Shown here one piece after another: positions 1 to 7,732 of a DNA stretch of 64,000 nucleotides; the stretch's first letter is position 1; the number at the start of each line of letters is the position of its first letter. This DNA is from Brevundimonas sp. Leaf363 (lineage in GTDB: Bacteria; Pseudomonadota; Alphaproteobacteria; Caulobacterales; Caulobacteraceae), in contig NZ_LMPZ01000001.1 of NCBI RefSeq assembly GCF_001424025.1, forward strand, positions 1,074-65,073, in the 5' to 3' direction. Position numbers and translations under genes: made by a program. The notes beneath the pieces are model-generated. The model had not been told where the DNA came from. It did not search any database and saw only the letters and a list, made by a program, of their open reading frames with translations.

Positions 1-200
1 CCGAAAGCCGCCCAGCCGTTGTTGACCGAGTAGTTCCAGTTCACGCCGGTCGTCGACGATTCCAGGTTCAGGTCGTCGATCTTGTGGTAGCCGCCGTCAA
101 TGGCGCCGTACCAACCATCCGGCTCCGCGGAAGCGGCTCCGGCAGACAGGGCCAGGCCAGCAGCAGCGCTGGTGGCCAACAGCCAATTCTTAACACGCAT
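1..200 (-). CDS. Outer-membrane beta-barrel (OmpA-like) protein, N-terminal part only
   Basis: The gene runs off the left edge; only the first 66 codons are visible. Seen: an ATG at 198-200 on the minus strand followed by a signal peptide (basic MRVKN start, Ala/Leu-rich core, ASA-like cleavage site near residue 25), then mature sequence starting EPDGWYGAIDGGY. Aromatic and glycine alternation of this kind is typical of the first strands of OmpA-type or porin-like beta-barrels exported to the outer membrane. The family assignment is inference from this short stretch; a C-terminal OmpA peptidoglycan-binding domain would lie outside the window. It is transcribed divergently from the nonulosonate cluster. 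Confidence 0.7.
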   Translation of the reverse strand, partial: MRVKNWLLATSAAAGLALSAGAASAEPDGWYGAIDGGYHKIDDLNLESSTTGVNWNYSVNNGWAAF

Positions 201-386
201 GGGTTCGAGCCCTCCGCAGTGACAGTTTATGCGGCGGTCTCACCGCCTCGGCGCTCATAACAGCGTTGCCGTTGGGGGTCGAGTTTAAACTTGACCATTT
301 CGCGCCGCAATCCGCACCGTGGCATTGAAGCTACACGAGAATGTCGGTCGATCGCCGTTGTGAAACGGCCATATTCCGCGGCGCGA

Positions 387-415
387 TTGAGCCATCGTGC
401 GACGCACACTAGGAT
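387..415 (+). promoter_or_regulatory. Possible promoter of the nonulosonate cluster
   Basis: TTGAGC (387-392), a 17-base spacer and TAGGAT (410-415) lie just before the legI ATG at 423. If used, transcription would begin at or within a base or two of the start codon, giving a leaderless or nearly leaderless message. Alternatively AGGA at 411-414 is the ribosome-binding site, eight bases from the ATG, and the promoter lies further upstream. The rest of the 201-422 gap shows nothing else that I can name. Confidence 0.3.
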
Positions 416-422
416 TTTGATC

Positions 423-1499
423 ATGCAGGGACAGGCGTGCGAGATCATCGCCGAGGCCGGGGTCAACCATGACGGCCGGGAGGATCGCGCCCTCGCGCTG
501 GTGGAGGCCGCCGCTCGGGCCGGGGCCGATGTCGTCAAGTTCCAGACGTTCGACCCGGACGAGATCGCCGCCGCGTCCGCCCCAACCGCCGGTTATCAGG
601 CGCGCGCCGGTCAGGGCGCCGACCAGCGCGCCATGCTGCGGACCCTGGCCCTGCCGCGCGAGGCGTTCCGCCGGATCCGCGACCATGCCGACGCCTGCGG
701 GATCGCGTTCCTGTCCACGCCGTTCGACATCGGCTCCGCGCGGTTCCTGGTGGACGACCTGGGCATGGCGCGGGTCAAGCTGGGGTCGGGTGAGCTGACC
801 AACCTGCCCTATCTGCTGAAGGTCGCCCGCCTGGGCCGGCCGCTGATCCTGTCGACCGGCATGGCGACTTTGACGGAGGTCGAACAGGCGCTGGGCGTGG
901 TGGCCTTCGCCGCCCTGGCAGAGACGGGTGAGCCACCGTCGCTGGCGGCCTTCGCCGAGGCCCTTACCGCGCCCGAGGCCGCAGCCATCCTGGCCGGGAC
1001 CATCGTCATGCAGTGCGTCACCGAATATCCGGCGCCGCCGGACCAGGCCAATCTGAGGGTCATGGACGCCTATGCGGCGATGGGCGTCCGGCCAGGCTAT
1101 TCGGACCATACGCCGGGGGTCACCGTCGCCCTGGCCGCCGCCGCCCGCGGGGCCGAGGCCATAGAGAAGCATCTGACCCTGGACAAGGCGGCGCCCGGCC
1201 CCGACCACGCCGCCTCGCTGGAACCGGACGAGATGGCGGCTCTGGTCGACGGCGTCCGCACCGTCACGGCCGCGCTGGGCGACGGGATCAAGGCGCCGGT
1301 CGGCGCCGAGCGCGCCAATATGGTCGCCGCACGCCGCAGCCTGGTCGCCGCCCGGCCCATCGTCGCCGGGGAAATCCTGACGGAGGACGGTCTCACCGCC
1401 CGTCGCCCCGGAAACGGCCTGCCGCCCTCGGCCCTTTGGTCGCTGTTGGGCACGCCCGCCGCCCGCGACTATGCGGCCGACGAGGCGATCGAGCCGTGA
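423..1499 (+). CDS. legI: Nonulosonate (legionaminic/sialic acid) synthase, NeuB family
   Basis: Condenses phosphoenolpyruvate with a six-carbon amino sugar (2,4-diacetamido-bacillosamine-derived mannose in the legionaminate route, ManNAc in sialic acid synthesis) to form a nine-carbon nonulosonic acid in the cytoplasm. Seen: 358 residues, the usual family length; GVNHDG (13-18), KFQTF (39-43) and STPFD (98-102) from the NeuB TIM barrel, and a C-terminal SAF/antifreeze-like domain at about 290-350. An upstream in-frame ATG at 291 would add 44 unrelated residues, so I chose 423, where conserved sequence begins. It overlaps legG by four bases. Legionaminate is preferred over sialate or pseudaminate because of the legB/legX neighbours; that substrate call is inference. 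Confidence 0.88.
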   Translation: MQGQACEIIAEAGVNHDGREDRALALVEAAARAGADVVKFQTFDPDEIAAASAPTAGYQARAGQGADQRAMLRTLALPREAFRRIRDHADACGIAFLSTPFDIGSARFLVDDLGMARVKLGSGELTNLPYLLKVARLGRPLILSTGMATLTEVEQALGVVAFAALAETGEPPSLAAFAEALTAPEAAAILAGTIVMQCVTEYPAPPDQANLRVMDAYAAMGVRPGYSDHTPGVTVALAAAARGAEAIEKHLTLDKAAPGPDHAASLEPDEMAALVDGVRTVTAALGDGIKAPVGAERANMVAARRSLVAARPIVAGEILTEDGLTARRPGNGLPPSALWSLLGTPAARDYAADEAIEP

Positions 1500-2647
1500 A
1501 GCGGATCGGCGTCTTCACCGCCACCCGCGCGGAGTACGGCCTGCTGGCGCCGGTGCTGGAGGCGATGGACCCGGCGCCCGGGCTTGAGCCCCTGCTGATC
1601 GTCTCGGGCGCCCACCTGTCGCCGCGCCACGGCATGACCGTGCGGGAGATCGAGGCGGACGGGCGGCCCATCGCGGCGCGCGTGCCCTTGCCGATGGCGG
1701 GCGACGACGGCGTTTCGGCCGCGCAGGACATGGCGGCGGCCACGGCGGGCGTGGCGCAGGCGGCGGCCAATCTGAGGCTGGACGCCCTGATGGTGCTGGG
1801 GGATCGCACCGAGGCGCTGGGCGCTGCGGCGGCGGCCGTGCCGATGGCCTTGCCGATCCTGCATCTGGAAGGCGGCCACCGCACCGCAGGAGCCGTGGAT
1901 GACGCCATCCGACACGCGATCACCAAGCTGGCGGCCCTGCACTTCACCGCCCACCCCGACTATGGGCGGCGCCTGCGCCAGATGGGCGAGGCGGACGAGC
2001 GGATCTTCGTGGTGGGCTCCACGGCGGCGGATCGGCTGGGGCGCCTGCCAGCGCTCAGCCTCGATGAGCTGAACGCCGGACTGGGCGCGACGCTGAGGCC
2101 GGGCTTCCTGCTCGCCACCCTGCATCCGGAATCCCTGTCGGCACTGCCACCAGCCGATCAGGCGGCGCGGTTCCTGACAGCGCTTGAGGGCATCGACGCC
2201 GATGTCCTGTTCACCCTTCCCAACGCCGATTCGGGCGGCCGGGCGATCACCGAGGCGATCCAGACCTTCGCCGGTAGCCGCCCCGTGCGGGCCGTCGTCG
2301 TGCCTTCGCTGGGCGCCGACCGCTATCTGCAGGCCGCGCGGCTGGCGGGGGCGGTGATCGGCAACTCCTCCAGCGGCGTTATCGAGGCGCCGATGGTCCG
2401 CACGCCGTCGGTGGACATCGGCGACCGGCAGGCGGGACGGCTCAACCCGCCGGGCGTGGTCCACGCCGCCTTTGAAACCACCGCCATCCGCGAGGCCATC
2501 GAGAGGGCGCTCGATCCGGCACTGCGCCAGTCGCTGGCCAATAGCCCGCCGCCCTTCGGCGACGGCCAGGCGGCGCAAGGCATCGTCGAGATTCTGGGGC
2601 GCACCGACCTGACCGGTCTGGCCCGCAAGCCCTTCGTGGATCGCTGA
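1496..2647 (+). CDS. legG: UDP- or GDP-sugar 2-epimerase (hydrolysing), NeuC/LegG family
   Basis: Hydrolyses the nucleotide sugar while inverting C2, giving the free mannosamine-type sugar used by LegI. Seen: 383 residues from a GTG start that overlaps the legI stop (GTGA), so the two are translationally coupled; TATRAEYGLL at 8-17, LGDRTEALG for the nucleotide-sugar fold, HLEGGHRTAG, and NSSSGVIEAP in the C-terminal Rossmann half, all typical of hydrolysing UDP-GlcNAc 2-epimerases. A longer open frame starting upstream inside legI has no family similarity and is rejected. The exact substrate (UDP-GlcNAc versus diacetamido-bacillosamine) cannot be read from the sequence; the cluster suggests the legionaminate precursor. 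Confidence 0.85.
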   Translation: MKRIGVFTATRAEYGLLAPVLEAMDPAPGLEPLLIVSGAHLSPRHGMTVREIEADGRPIAARVPLPMAGDDGVSAAQDMAAATAGVAQAAANLRLDALMVLGDRTEALGAAAAAVPMALPILHLEGGHRTAGAVDDAIRHAITKLAALHFTAHPDYGRRLRQMGEADERIFVVGSTAADRLGRLPALSLDELNAGLGATLRPGFLLATLHPESLSALPPADQAARFLTALEGIDADVLFTLPNADSGGRAITEAIQTFAGSRPVRAVVVPSLGADRYLQAARLAGAVIGNSSSGVIEAPMVRTPSVDIGDRQAGRLNPPGVVHAAFETTAIREAIERALDPALRQSLANSPPPFGDGQAAQGIVEILGRTDLTGLARKPFVDR

Positions 2648-2655
2648 AAAACGCT

Positions 2656-2774
2656 CTCCGCCCCTTGGGCGAAGACAGGCGACGCAGTCGCCAGAGGCGG
2701 GCCCGGAAGGTCGAGGCAGGACGACTTGCCCGCCTCCGCTCGCTACACTCGCTGTCGCCGCCCAGGAGGCGAAG
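2656..2774. repeat. Imperfect inverted repeat between legG and legF
   Basis: Two related arms of about 46 bases (2656-2701 and 2729-2774) face each other around a 27-base centre. Matching blocks include GAGGCGGG/CCCGCCTC at the inner ends and TGGGCG/CGCCCA further out. The right arm covers the last codons and stop of legF, whose C-terminal residues (RLRSSPPGRRQRV) are therefore partly repeat-encoded. The hairpin lies between convergent genes and could end transcription, although it has no clear T run. Confidence 0.6.
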
Positions 2775-3441
2775 ATCGAAGACGCAGCACGGCCTCGCAC
2801 GCCGCGAACTCCTCCAGCGTGTCCACGTCCCACGCCCGTTCGGCCGGCATGAGGTAGGCCAAGGCGTCCGGCGTCTGAAAGGTACGGTCGCGCAGCAGGC
2901 GGTCGAGCCGCGCCACATAGACCGCACCGTTCAGCGCCATCAGACCTTCAGCCTCCGCCGCCGGGCGGTACCGGCCCTCGGCGTCGATGCGGCCATGAAA
3001 GGCGGCCGGCTTGTCCAGCGGCGAGACCGAGACCACCGTCGTGTCCCTCTCGAGCGCCAGACGGAGGGCCCCCTCGATATCCTCGGGCAGGCGCAGGGGC
3101 GAGGTTGGCTGAAGCAGAACCACCCAGTCGAACCCGCCGCCCAGCGCCGTGGACGCGTGATCGATAGCGTCGATGACCGAAGCCTGGGCGTCCGCCAGCG
3201 CGGTAGGCCGCTCCACCACCTCGACCCCTTCGGCCCGCGCCAGCGCCGCCACGGCCGCGTCGTCAGTCGTCACGGCCAGCCGGTCCAGCCCGCGCGTCGC
3301 CTTCGCCGCCGCCAGAGTCCAGCCCAGCATCGGCCGTCCGGCCATCGGCCGCATGTTCTTGCCCGGCAGGCGCACCGACCCCGCCCGCGCCGGGATCAGC
3401 CCCAGCACCCGCCCGCCCGACGTACCCGCTCGCGTGTCCAT
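2743..3441 (-). CDS. legF: CMP-nonulosonate cytidylyltransferase (NeuA/LegF family)
   Basis: Activates the nonulosonic acid with CTP to give the CMP-sugar donor. Seen: 232 residues; the signature nucleotide-binding loop IPARAGSVRLPGKN at 16-29, LQPTSPLR for cytidine binding, and the catalytic region near AWDVDTLEEF. The length fits the family. It is the only gene of the cluster on the minus strand, convergent with legG and divergent from legB with a 68-base gap. The C-terminal dozen codons lie in a palindromic repeat arm, so the tail is probably not part of the ancestral protein. The sugar specificity is inferred from context. Confidence 0.85.
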   Translation of the reverse strand: MDTRAGTSGGRVLGLIPARAGSVRLPGKNMRPMAGRPMLGWTLAAAKATRGLDRLAVTTDDAAVAALARAEGVEVVERPTALADAQASVIDAIDHASTALGGGFDWVVLLQPTSPLRLPEDIEGALRLALERDTTVVSVSPLDKPAAFHGRIDAEGRYRPAAEAEGLMALNGAVYVARLDRLLRDRTFQTPDALAYLMPAERAWDVDTLEEFAACEAVLRLRSSPPGRRQRV

Positions 3442-3509
3442 GTCCCGACTAGATGGCGCGTCGCCTTACGACTGGTAAAGTCCCGGCAGAATCAGCCGGG
3501 AGATGTTGC

Positions 3510-4502
3510 ATGGGCGTAGCGTCGCTCGCCGGCCGCCGGGTGCTGGTCACGGGAGCCGGCGGCTTCATCGGCAGCCGTTTGTCGGAAAGGCTGGTCGAGG
3601 CCGGCGCCCATGTGCGGGCTCTCGTCCGCTACACATCGCACGGCGGCGCCGGATGGCTGGACCACTCGGCGGTGCGCGGCGAGATCGAGGTGAAGCGGGG
3701 CGATCTGGCCGACCGTGACAGCGTGGCGGACGCCGTCGAGGGCTGCGACGTCGTCTTTCACCTCGGCGCCCTGATCGCCATTCCCTATTCGTATCTCGCG
3801 CCCGACAGCTATGTGCGGACCAACATCACCGGCACGCTGAACGTGCTGCAGGCCTGTCGGCAGGGGGGCACAGGCCGTCTGATCCATACCTCGACCAGCG
3901 AGGTCTACGGCACCGCCCAGACCGTGCCGATCACCGAGGATCACCCGCTGGTCGGCCAGTCGCCCTATTCGGCGTCCAAGATCGCGGCGGACAAGCTGGT
4001 GGAGAGCTTCCACCGCTCCTTCGGCCTGCCTGCGGTGACCATCCGCCCCTTCAACACCTATGGCCCGCGCCAGAGCGCCCGCGCCGTCATCCCGACCATC
4101 GCCAGCCAGGCGCTGGCCGGCGGCGTGGTTCGGCTGGGCGATCTGAGGCCCACGCGCGACTTCGTCTTCGTGGACGACACGGCGGCGGGCTTCATCGCCG
4201 CGGCGACGACCGAGGGCGTCGAGGGCGAGACGATCCATCTGGGCACGGGCCGGGAGATCGCCATCGGCGATCTGGCGGCGTTGATCGGCAGGATCGCCGG
4301 GGTGGAGCTGACGGTCGAGACCCAGGACGACCGCAAGCGCCCGCCGGGCAGCGAGGTCGAGCGACTGCTGGCCGATCCGTCGCTGGCCGAGGCCGCGCTG
4401 GGTTGGCGCGCCGAAACGTCGCTGGAAACCGGTCTGGAGCGGGTCGTCGCCTTCGTGCGCGACAATCCCGACGTCTATCGCCCGGCCGAGTACGCCGTAT
4501 GA
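3510..4502 (+). CDS. legB: NAD-dependent 4,6-dehydratase of nonulosonate synthesis, LegB-like
   Basis: Extended short-chain dehydrogenase expected to oxidise and dehydrate GDP-GlcNAc (legionaminate route) or UDP-GlcNAc to the 4-keto-6-deoxy sugar. Seen: 330 residues; GAGGFIGS (15-22) for NAD binding, TSTSEVYG around 128-135 and the YSASK catalytic pair at 153-157, then RPFNTYGPRQ, typical of nucleotide-sugar dehydratases. The ATG at 3510 was chosen because the Rossmann strand follows directly; an upstream ATG at 3453 adds unrelated residues. Its stop overlaps the next gene's start (ATGA). The product would need a PLP aminotransferase (LegC) and an acetyltransferase (LegH), neither of which is in this window. 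Confidence 0.8.
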   Translation: MGVASLAGRRVLVTGAGGFIGSRLSERLVEAGAHVRALVRYTSHGGAGWLDHSAVRGEIEVKRGDLADRDSVADAVEGCDVVFHLGALIAIPYSYLAPDSYVRTNITGTLNVLQACRQGGTGRLIHTSTSEVYGTAQTVPITEDHPLVGQSPYSASKIAADKLVESFHRSFGLPAVTIRPFNTYGPRQSARAVIPTIASQALAGGVVRLGDLRPTRDFVFVDDTAAGFIAAATTEGVEGETIHLGTGREIAIGDLAALIGRIAGVELTVETQDDRKRPPGSEVERLLADPSLAEAALGWRAETSLETGLERVVAFVRDNPDVYRPAEYAV

Positions 4503-5548
4503 GCGAGGCCCCCCTGGAGCGAAATCTGCTGGCGGCCGAGACGCCGCTGCTGGCCGCCATCGAGCGGATGGATTCGGTGCGGCAGAAGCTGCTGCTGATC
4601 GTCGACGACCAGACCCGTCTGGTCGGCACGGTCTCGGACGGCGACATCCGGCGCGGCCTGATGCGTCGCCTGCCGATGGAGGCGCCGATCAGCGAGGTGA
4701 TGAACCGCGATCCGGTGGCCCTGCGCGCCGGCGCCTCGGAGGCCCAGGCCCTGCGCCGCCTGTCCGAGCGCGGGGTCAGCCTGGCGCCGCTGCTGGATCC
4801 GCAGGGGAGGATCATCGGCCTCTATCCCGCCGGCCTGGGCGTGCAGGCCTCGCGCGACAACCTGGTGGTCATCATGGCCGGCGGACGCGGCGCGCGCCTG
4901 GCGCCTCTGACCCAGCACTGCCCCAAGCCGATGCTGAAGGTGTCGGGGCGACCGCTGCTGGAGACCATCATCGAGCGCCTGAAGGCCCAGGGCTTCAGCC
5001 GCTTCCGCCTGGCCGTGAACTATCTGGCCGAGGTGATCGAGGACCATTTCGGCGACGGTTCGGCCATGGACGTCGATATCCGCTATCTGCGCGAGACCGA
5101 GCCCAAGGGCACGGCGGGCGCCCTGTCGCTACTGGACGAACCGGCCGGCGCGCCGCTGCTGGTCATGAACGGCGACGTCATGACCCGGCTGAACTTCTCG
5201 GAGCTGCTGGACTTCCACGCCGAGCACGCGGCCTTGGCCACCCTGTGCGTGCGCGAGCAGCGTTTCCAGGCCCCGCACGGCGTGGTCGAGGCGGACGGCC
5301 CGCGCCTGACCTCGCTAAGGGAAAAGCCGACCTTCCAGTGGCTGGCCAACGCCGGGATCTACTGTCTGGACCCGTCTGTGCTGGGCCGCATCCCGACCAC
5401 CGGCCAGTACGACATGCCCGAACTGCTGGCCGCCCTGGCCGCCGAGGGCCGGATGGTTGGCGCCTACCCGATCCACGAATACTGGCTCGACATCGGCCGT
5501 CCGCCAGACTTCGAACTGGCGCAGAAGGATTTCGACGGGGTGGTCTAG
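4499..5548 (+). CDS. ptmE: CBS-domain sugar-1-phosphate nucleotidyltransferase (PtmE/LegX-like)
   Basis: Expected to transfer GMP onto glucosamine-1-phosphate, making the GDP-sugar that starts GDP-linked legionaminate synthesis as in Campylobacter jejuni. Seen: 349 residues; two CBS motifs (about 10-110; GTVSDGDIRRGL and MNRDPV are characteristic) fused to a nucleotidyltransferase with GGRGARLAPLT at 128-138 and PKPML at 142-146. It lacks the left-handed beta-helix acetyltransferase tail of GlmU. The ATG overlaps the legB stop. Known: this CBS-fused type accompanies legionaminate rather than pseudaminate pathways. The guanylyl specificity here is inference. Confidence 0.75.
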   Translation: MSEAPLERNLLAAETPLLAAIERMDSVRQKLLLIVDDQTRLVGTVSDGDIRRGLMRRLPMEAPISEVMNRDPVALRAGASEAQALRRLSERGVSLAPLLDPQGRIIGLYPAGLGVQASRDNLVVIMAGGRGARLAPLTQHCPKPMLKVSGRPLLETIIERLKAQGFSRFRLAVNYLAEVIEDHFGDGSAMDVDIRYLRETEPKGTAGALSLLDEPAGAPLLVMNGDVMTRLNFSELLDFHAEHAALATLCVREQRFQAPHGVVEADGPRLTSLREKPTFQWLANAGIYCLDPSVLGRIPTTGQYDMPELLAALAAEGRMVGAYPIHEYWLDIGRPPDFELAQKDFDGVV

Positions 5549-5551
5549 CGT

Positions 5552-5705
5552 GATCCTCCACCGTCAAGCGCAGCGAAACGGGGAGGGGGACCGCTTGCGC
5601 TGGAGGGGGCGGAAGCTGGGTAGCGCTTAATCAGGACAGGGCGTGGATGTCCTCGCCCCCTCCACCACTTCGTGGTTCCCCTCCCCCGCTGCGCGGTGGC
5701 GGATC
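5552..5705. repeat. Long palindromic element, family R1
   Basis: Roughly 60-base arms start with GATCCTCCACCG at 5552 and end with its imperfect complement (GGTGGCGGATC) at 5705; inner blocks TGGAGGGGGCG and CGCCCCCTCCA are exact complements. A nested hairpin CCACCACTTCGTGGT lies in the right arm. A single related 57-base unit recurs at 31664-31720. The element fills the space between ptmE and the next gene and could work as a terminator or RNA-stability element; that is inference. Confidence 0.65.
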
Positions 5706-5706
5706 C

Positions 5707-5892
5707 TCAGCCCCCGCCCGTCCGTCCGATCGCCTTGCCCGTGCCTTCGCAGACCGGACAGGTTTCGCCGGACCCCAGCACGCCGGAGCCCTCGCATTCG
5801 GGACACAGGGTCGGGTCCGGGTGCTGGAAAGCGGCCGGGTCGGTCGGATCCTGGGGACCCATGCCGCTGTCGTCGATCTCGGTCTGGTTCAT
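5707..5892 (-). CDS. Small protein with a DnaJ-type CxxCxGxG pair
   Basis: A 61-residue frame with an acidic N-terminus (MNQTEIDDSG) and two four-cysteine-type half sites, CPECEGSG and CPVCEGTG, 14 residues apart from first Cys to first Cys. This CxxCxGxG pattern forms zinc sites in DnaJ and related small proteins, so it probably folds around one zinc ion. I do not recognise a specific function. It is divergent from argB with about 60 bases between the starts, and its stop sits at the edge of repeat family R1. The well-formed motif argues that the small frame is real rather than chance. Confidence 0.6.
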   Translation of the reverse strand: MNQTEIDDSGMGPQDPTDPAAFQHPDPTLCPECEGSGVLGSGETCPVCEGTGKAIGRTGGG

Positions 5893-5954
5893 GGGGTGCT
5901 GAACGGTCCAGCGTGGGACAGGGTTTCATCGTGACAGCGCGAGCCCCTGACGCT

Positions 5955-6893
5955 ATGGCCCCGCGCATGGACGAGACCGAACGGCAATCCGAGGATCGCG
6001 GCTGGGCGACGGCGAAGACGCTGGCCGAGGCCTTGCCCTATATCCAGGTCTATGACCGCGAGACGGTGGTCATCAAGTACGGCGGCCATGCCATGGGCGA
6101 GACCGCCGTGGCCAAGCAGTTCGCGGCCGATATCGTGCTGCTGAAGCTGATGGGCGTGAACCCGGTCGTGGTGCATGGCGGCGGGCCTCAGATCTCCGGC
6201 ATGCTGGACAAGGCGGGGGTGAAGTCGGCGTTCGTGGACGGCCTGCGCGTCACCGACGCCGACACCATGGCGGTGGCCGAAATGGTCCTGTCGGGCGCTG
6301 TGAACAAAGAGATCGCCCACTGGATCACCATGGCCGGCAAGGAGGCCGACGTGCGCGGCGTCGGCCTGTCGGGCAAGGACGCCGGCCTGCTGACCGTGCG
6401 CAAGACCACCCGCAAGCGCCGCGACCCCGACAGCATGATCGAGCACGAGGTCGACCTGGGCTACGTCGGTGATCCGACCCATGTGGACGCCAAGCTGATC
6501 CACCGTCTGATCGCGTCCGACGCCGACTGGGTGCCGGTGATCGCGCCGGTGGGCGTGTCCGAAGAGGGCGAGACCTTCAACGTCAACGCAGACACCGTCG
6601 CGGGCGCCCTGGCCGGCGAGATGAAGGCCAAGCGCATGCTGCTGCTGACCGACGTGCCCGGCGTGAAGGGCGCGGACGGCGAAATCATCCGCTCGATGAC
6701 CGTTGGCGACGCCTCCCGGCTGATCGACGAGGGCGTCGCCACCGGCGGCATGATCCCCAAGCTGCAGACCGCCATGGCCGCCGTGCGCGCCGGGGTCGAG
6801 GCCGTGGTCATCCTGGACGGCCGCCGCCCCCACGCCATGCTGGTGGAGCTGTTCACCGAGCACGGCGCCGGGACGCTGGTGAAGGCGGGATGA
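5955..6893 (+). CDS. argB: Acetylglutamate kinase
   Basis: Phosphorylates N-acetyl-L-glutamate with ATP, the second step of arginine synthesis, in the cytoplasm. Seen: amino-acid-kinase fold with KYGGHAMG (41-48), VVHGGGPQI for substrate and phosphate binding, LLLTDVPGV, and the GMIPKL segment near the C-terminus. Length is 312 residues from ATG 5955 or 308 from ATG 5967; both are plausible and neither has a strong ribosome-binding site. The longer open frame upstream is repeat-derived and rejected. The stop overlaps the next start (ATGA), so argB and the HAD gene are probably co-translated, with dapD following in the same way. Confidence 0.93.
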   Translation: MAPRMDETERQSEDRGWATAKTLAEALPYIQVYDRETVVIKYGGHAMGETAVAKQFAADIVLLKLMGVNPVVVHGGGPQISGMLDKAGVKSAFVDGLRVTDADTMAVAEMVLSGAVNKEIAHWITMAGKEADVRGVGLSGKDAGLLTVRKTTRKRRDPDSMIEHEVDLGYVGDPTHVDAKLIHRLIASDADWVPVIAPVGVSEEGETFNVNADTVAGALAGEMKAKRMLLLTDVPGVKGADGEIIRSMTVGDASRLIDEGVATGGMIPKLQTAMAAVRAGVEAVVILDGRRPHAMLVELFTEHGAGTLVKAG

Positions 6894-7732
6894 TGGACGA
6901 CGCTGCGCCTCTCCCTCCCCGGGACGGGGAGGGTGGCCGACGCGAAGCGGCGGACGGGTGGGGGCGGCCGAGCGATCTGGCCGCTGCGCCCGGCAATGCG
7001 GGGCCGCCCCCACCCGGCGCTTCGCGCCCCCCTCCCCGGGACGGGGAGGGAGAGGCGGCGGCGCTCGATCCGAGCCTGATCGACGCCTGGATCTTCGACC
7101 TGGACGACACCCTGTATCCGCGCGAGCAGGGGGTGATGAAGCTGGTGGAAGCGCGCATCAACGCCTTCATGATCGAGGCCGTCGGTTTGCCGGAAGAGCA
7201 GGCGGCCGTGCTGCGTCGTCAGTTCCTGGACGAGCACGGCACGACGCTGGCGGGTCTGATGGCCAACTATGCGGTCGATCCCGAGCGCTTCCTTCGCGAG
7301 GTCCACGACGTGCCGCTGGATTCGCTGGAGCCTAATCCGGACCTGATGGACGCGTTGACGGCGCTGCCCGGTCGCAAGCTGGTGCTGACCAACGGCGCGC
7401 GCTTCCATGCCGCGCGGGTGCTCGACAAGCTAGGCATGGGCGATGTGTTCGAGGCCGTCTGGTGCATCGAGGACATGGAACTGACGCCCAAGCCGGCGCC
7501 CGCCACCTTCCGCAAATTCCTCGACCGGTTCGCGATAGACCCGGCCCGCGCCGTCTTCTTCGAGGACACGCCGCGCAATCTGGAGCCGGCCAAGGCCCTA
7601 GGCATGACCACCGTCCTGATCGGCGACGGGCGCGGTAAGCCGATCGGACGGGAGACGACGCCTTCGATCGACCATTGGTCGCCCGACCTTCTGGAATTTC
7701 TTCAATCTCTCTCGCTGGAGACGGCCGCATGA
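6890..7732 (+). CDS. HAD-family pyrimidine 5'-nucleotidase-like phosphatase with repeat-derived N-terminus
   Basis: Seen: 280 residues; HAD motif I DLDDTLYP at 70-77, motif II LTNGAR, the lysine in MELTPKPAP and motif [10 protein letters not shown]. This is the pyrimidine 5'-nucleotidase (YjjG/SDT1-like) subgroup, which usually has about 220-230 residues, so the first 55-60 residues are extra. Those residues (about 7-56, rich in Pro, Gly and Arg) are encoded by a 148-base palindromic repeat that remains in frame. No ATG, GTG or TTG in frame lies between the repeat and motif I, so translation must start before the repeat, at 6890 or 6893. The gene overlaps argB and dapD by four bases each. Substrate is not evident. 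Confidence 0.8.
   Translation: MMDDAAPLPPRDGEGGRREAADGWGRPSDLAAAPGNAGPPPPGASRPPPRDGEGEAAALDPSLIDAWIFDLDDTLYPREQGVMKLVEARINAFMIEAVGLPEEQAAVLRRQFLDEHGTTLAGLMANYAVDPERFLREVHDVPLDSLEPNPDLMDALTALPGRKLVLTNGARFHAARVLDKLGMGDVFEAVWCIEDMELTPKPAPATFRKFLDRFAIDPARAVFFEDTPRNLEPAKALGMTTVLIGDGRGKPIGRETTPSIDHWSPDLLEFLQSLSLETAA
6908..7055. repeat. Palindromic element, family R2, inside the HAD gene
   Basis: Outer 13-base arms CCTCTCCCTCCCC (6908-6920) and GGGGAGGGAGAGG (7043-7055) are exact complements; each flanks a small hairpin (CCTCCCCGGGACGGGGAGG twice), and inner GGGTGGGGGCGG/CCGCCCCCACCC blocks also pair. A related 134-base copy lies at 18903-19036. This copy lies wholly inside coding sequence. Confidence 0.8.

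Noticed and set aside
1469..2833. Antisense frame over legG
   Set aside because: The plus-strand NeuC-family motifs are intact; the antisense protein has no features of its own.
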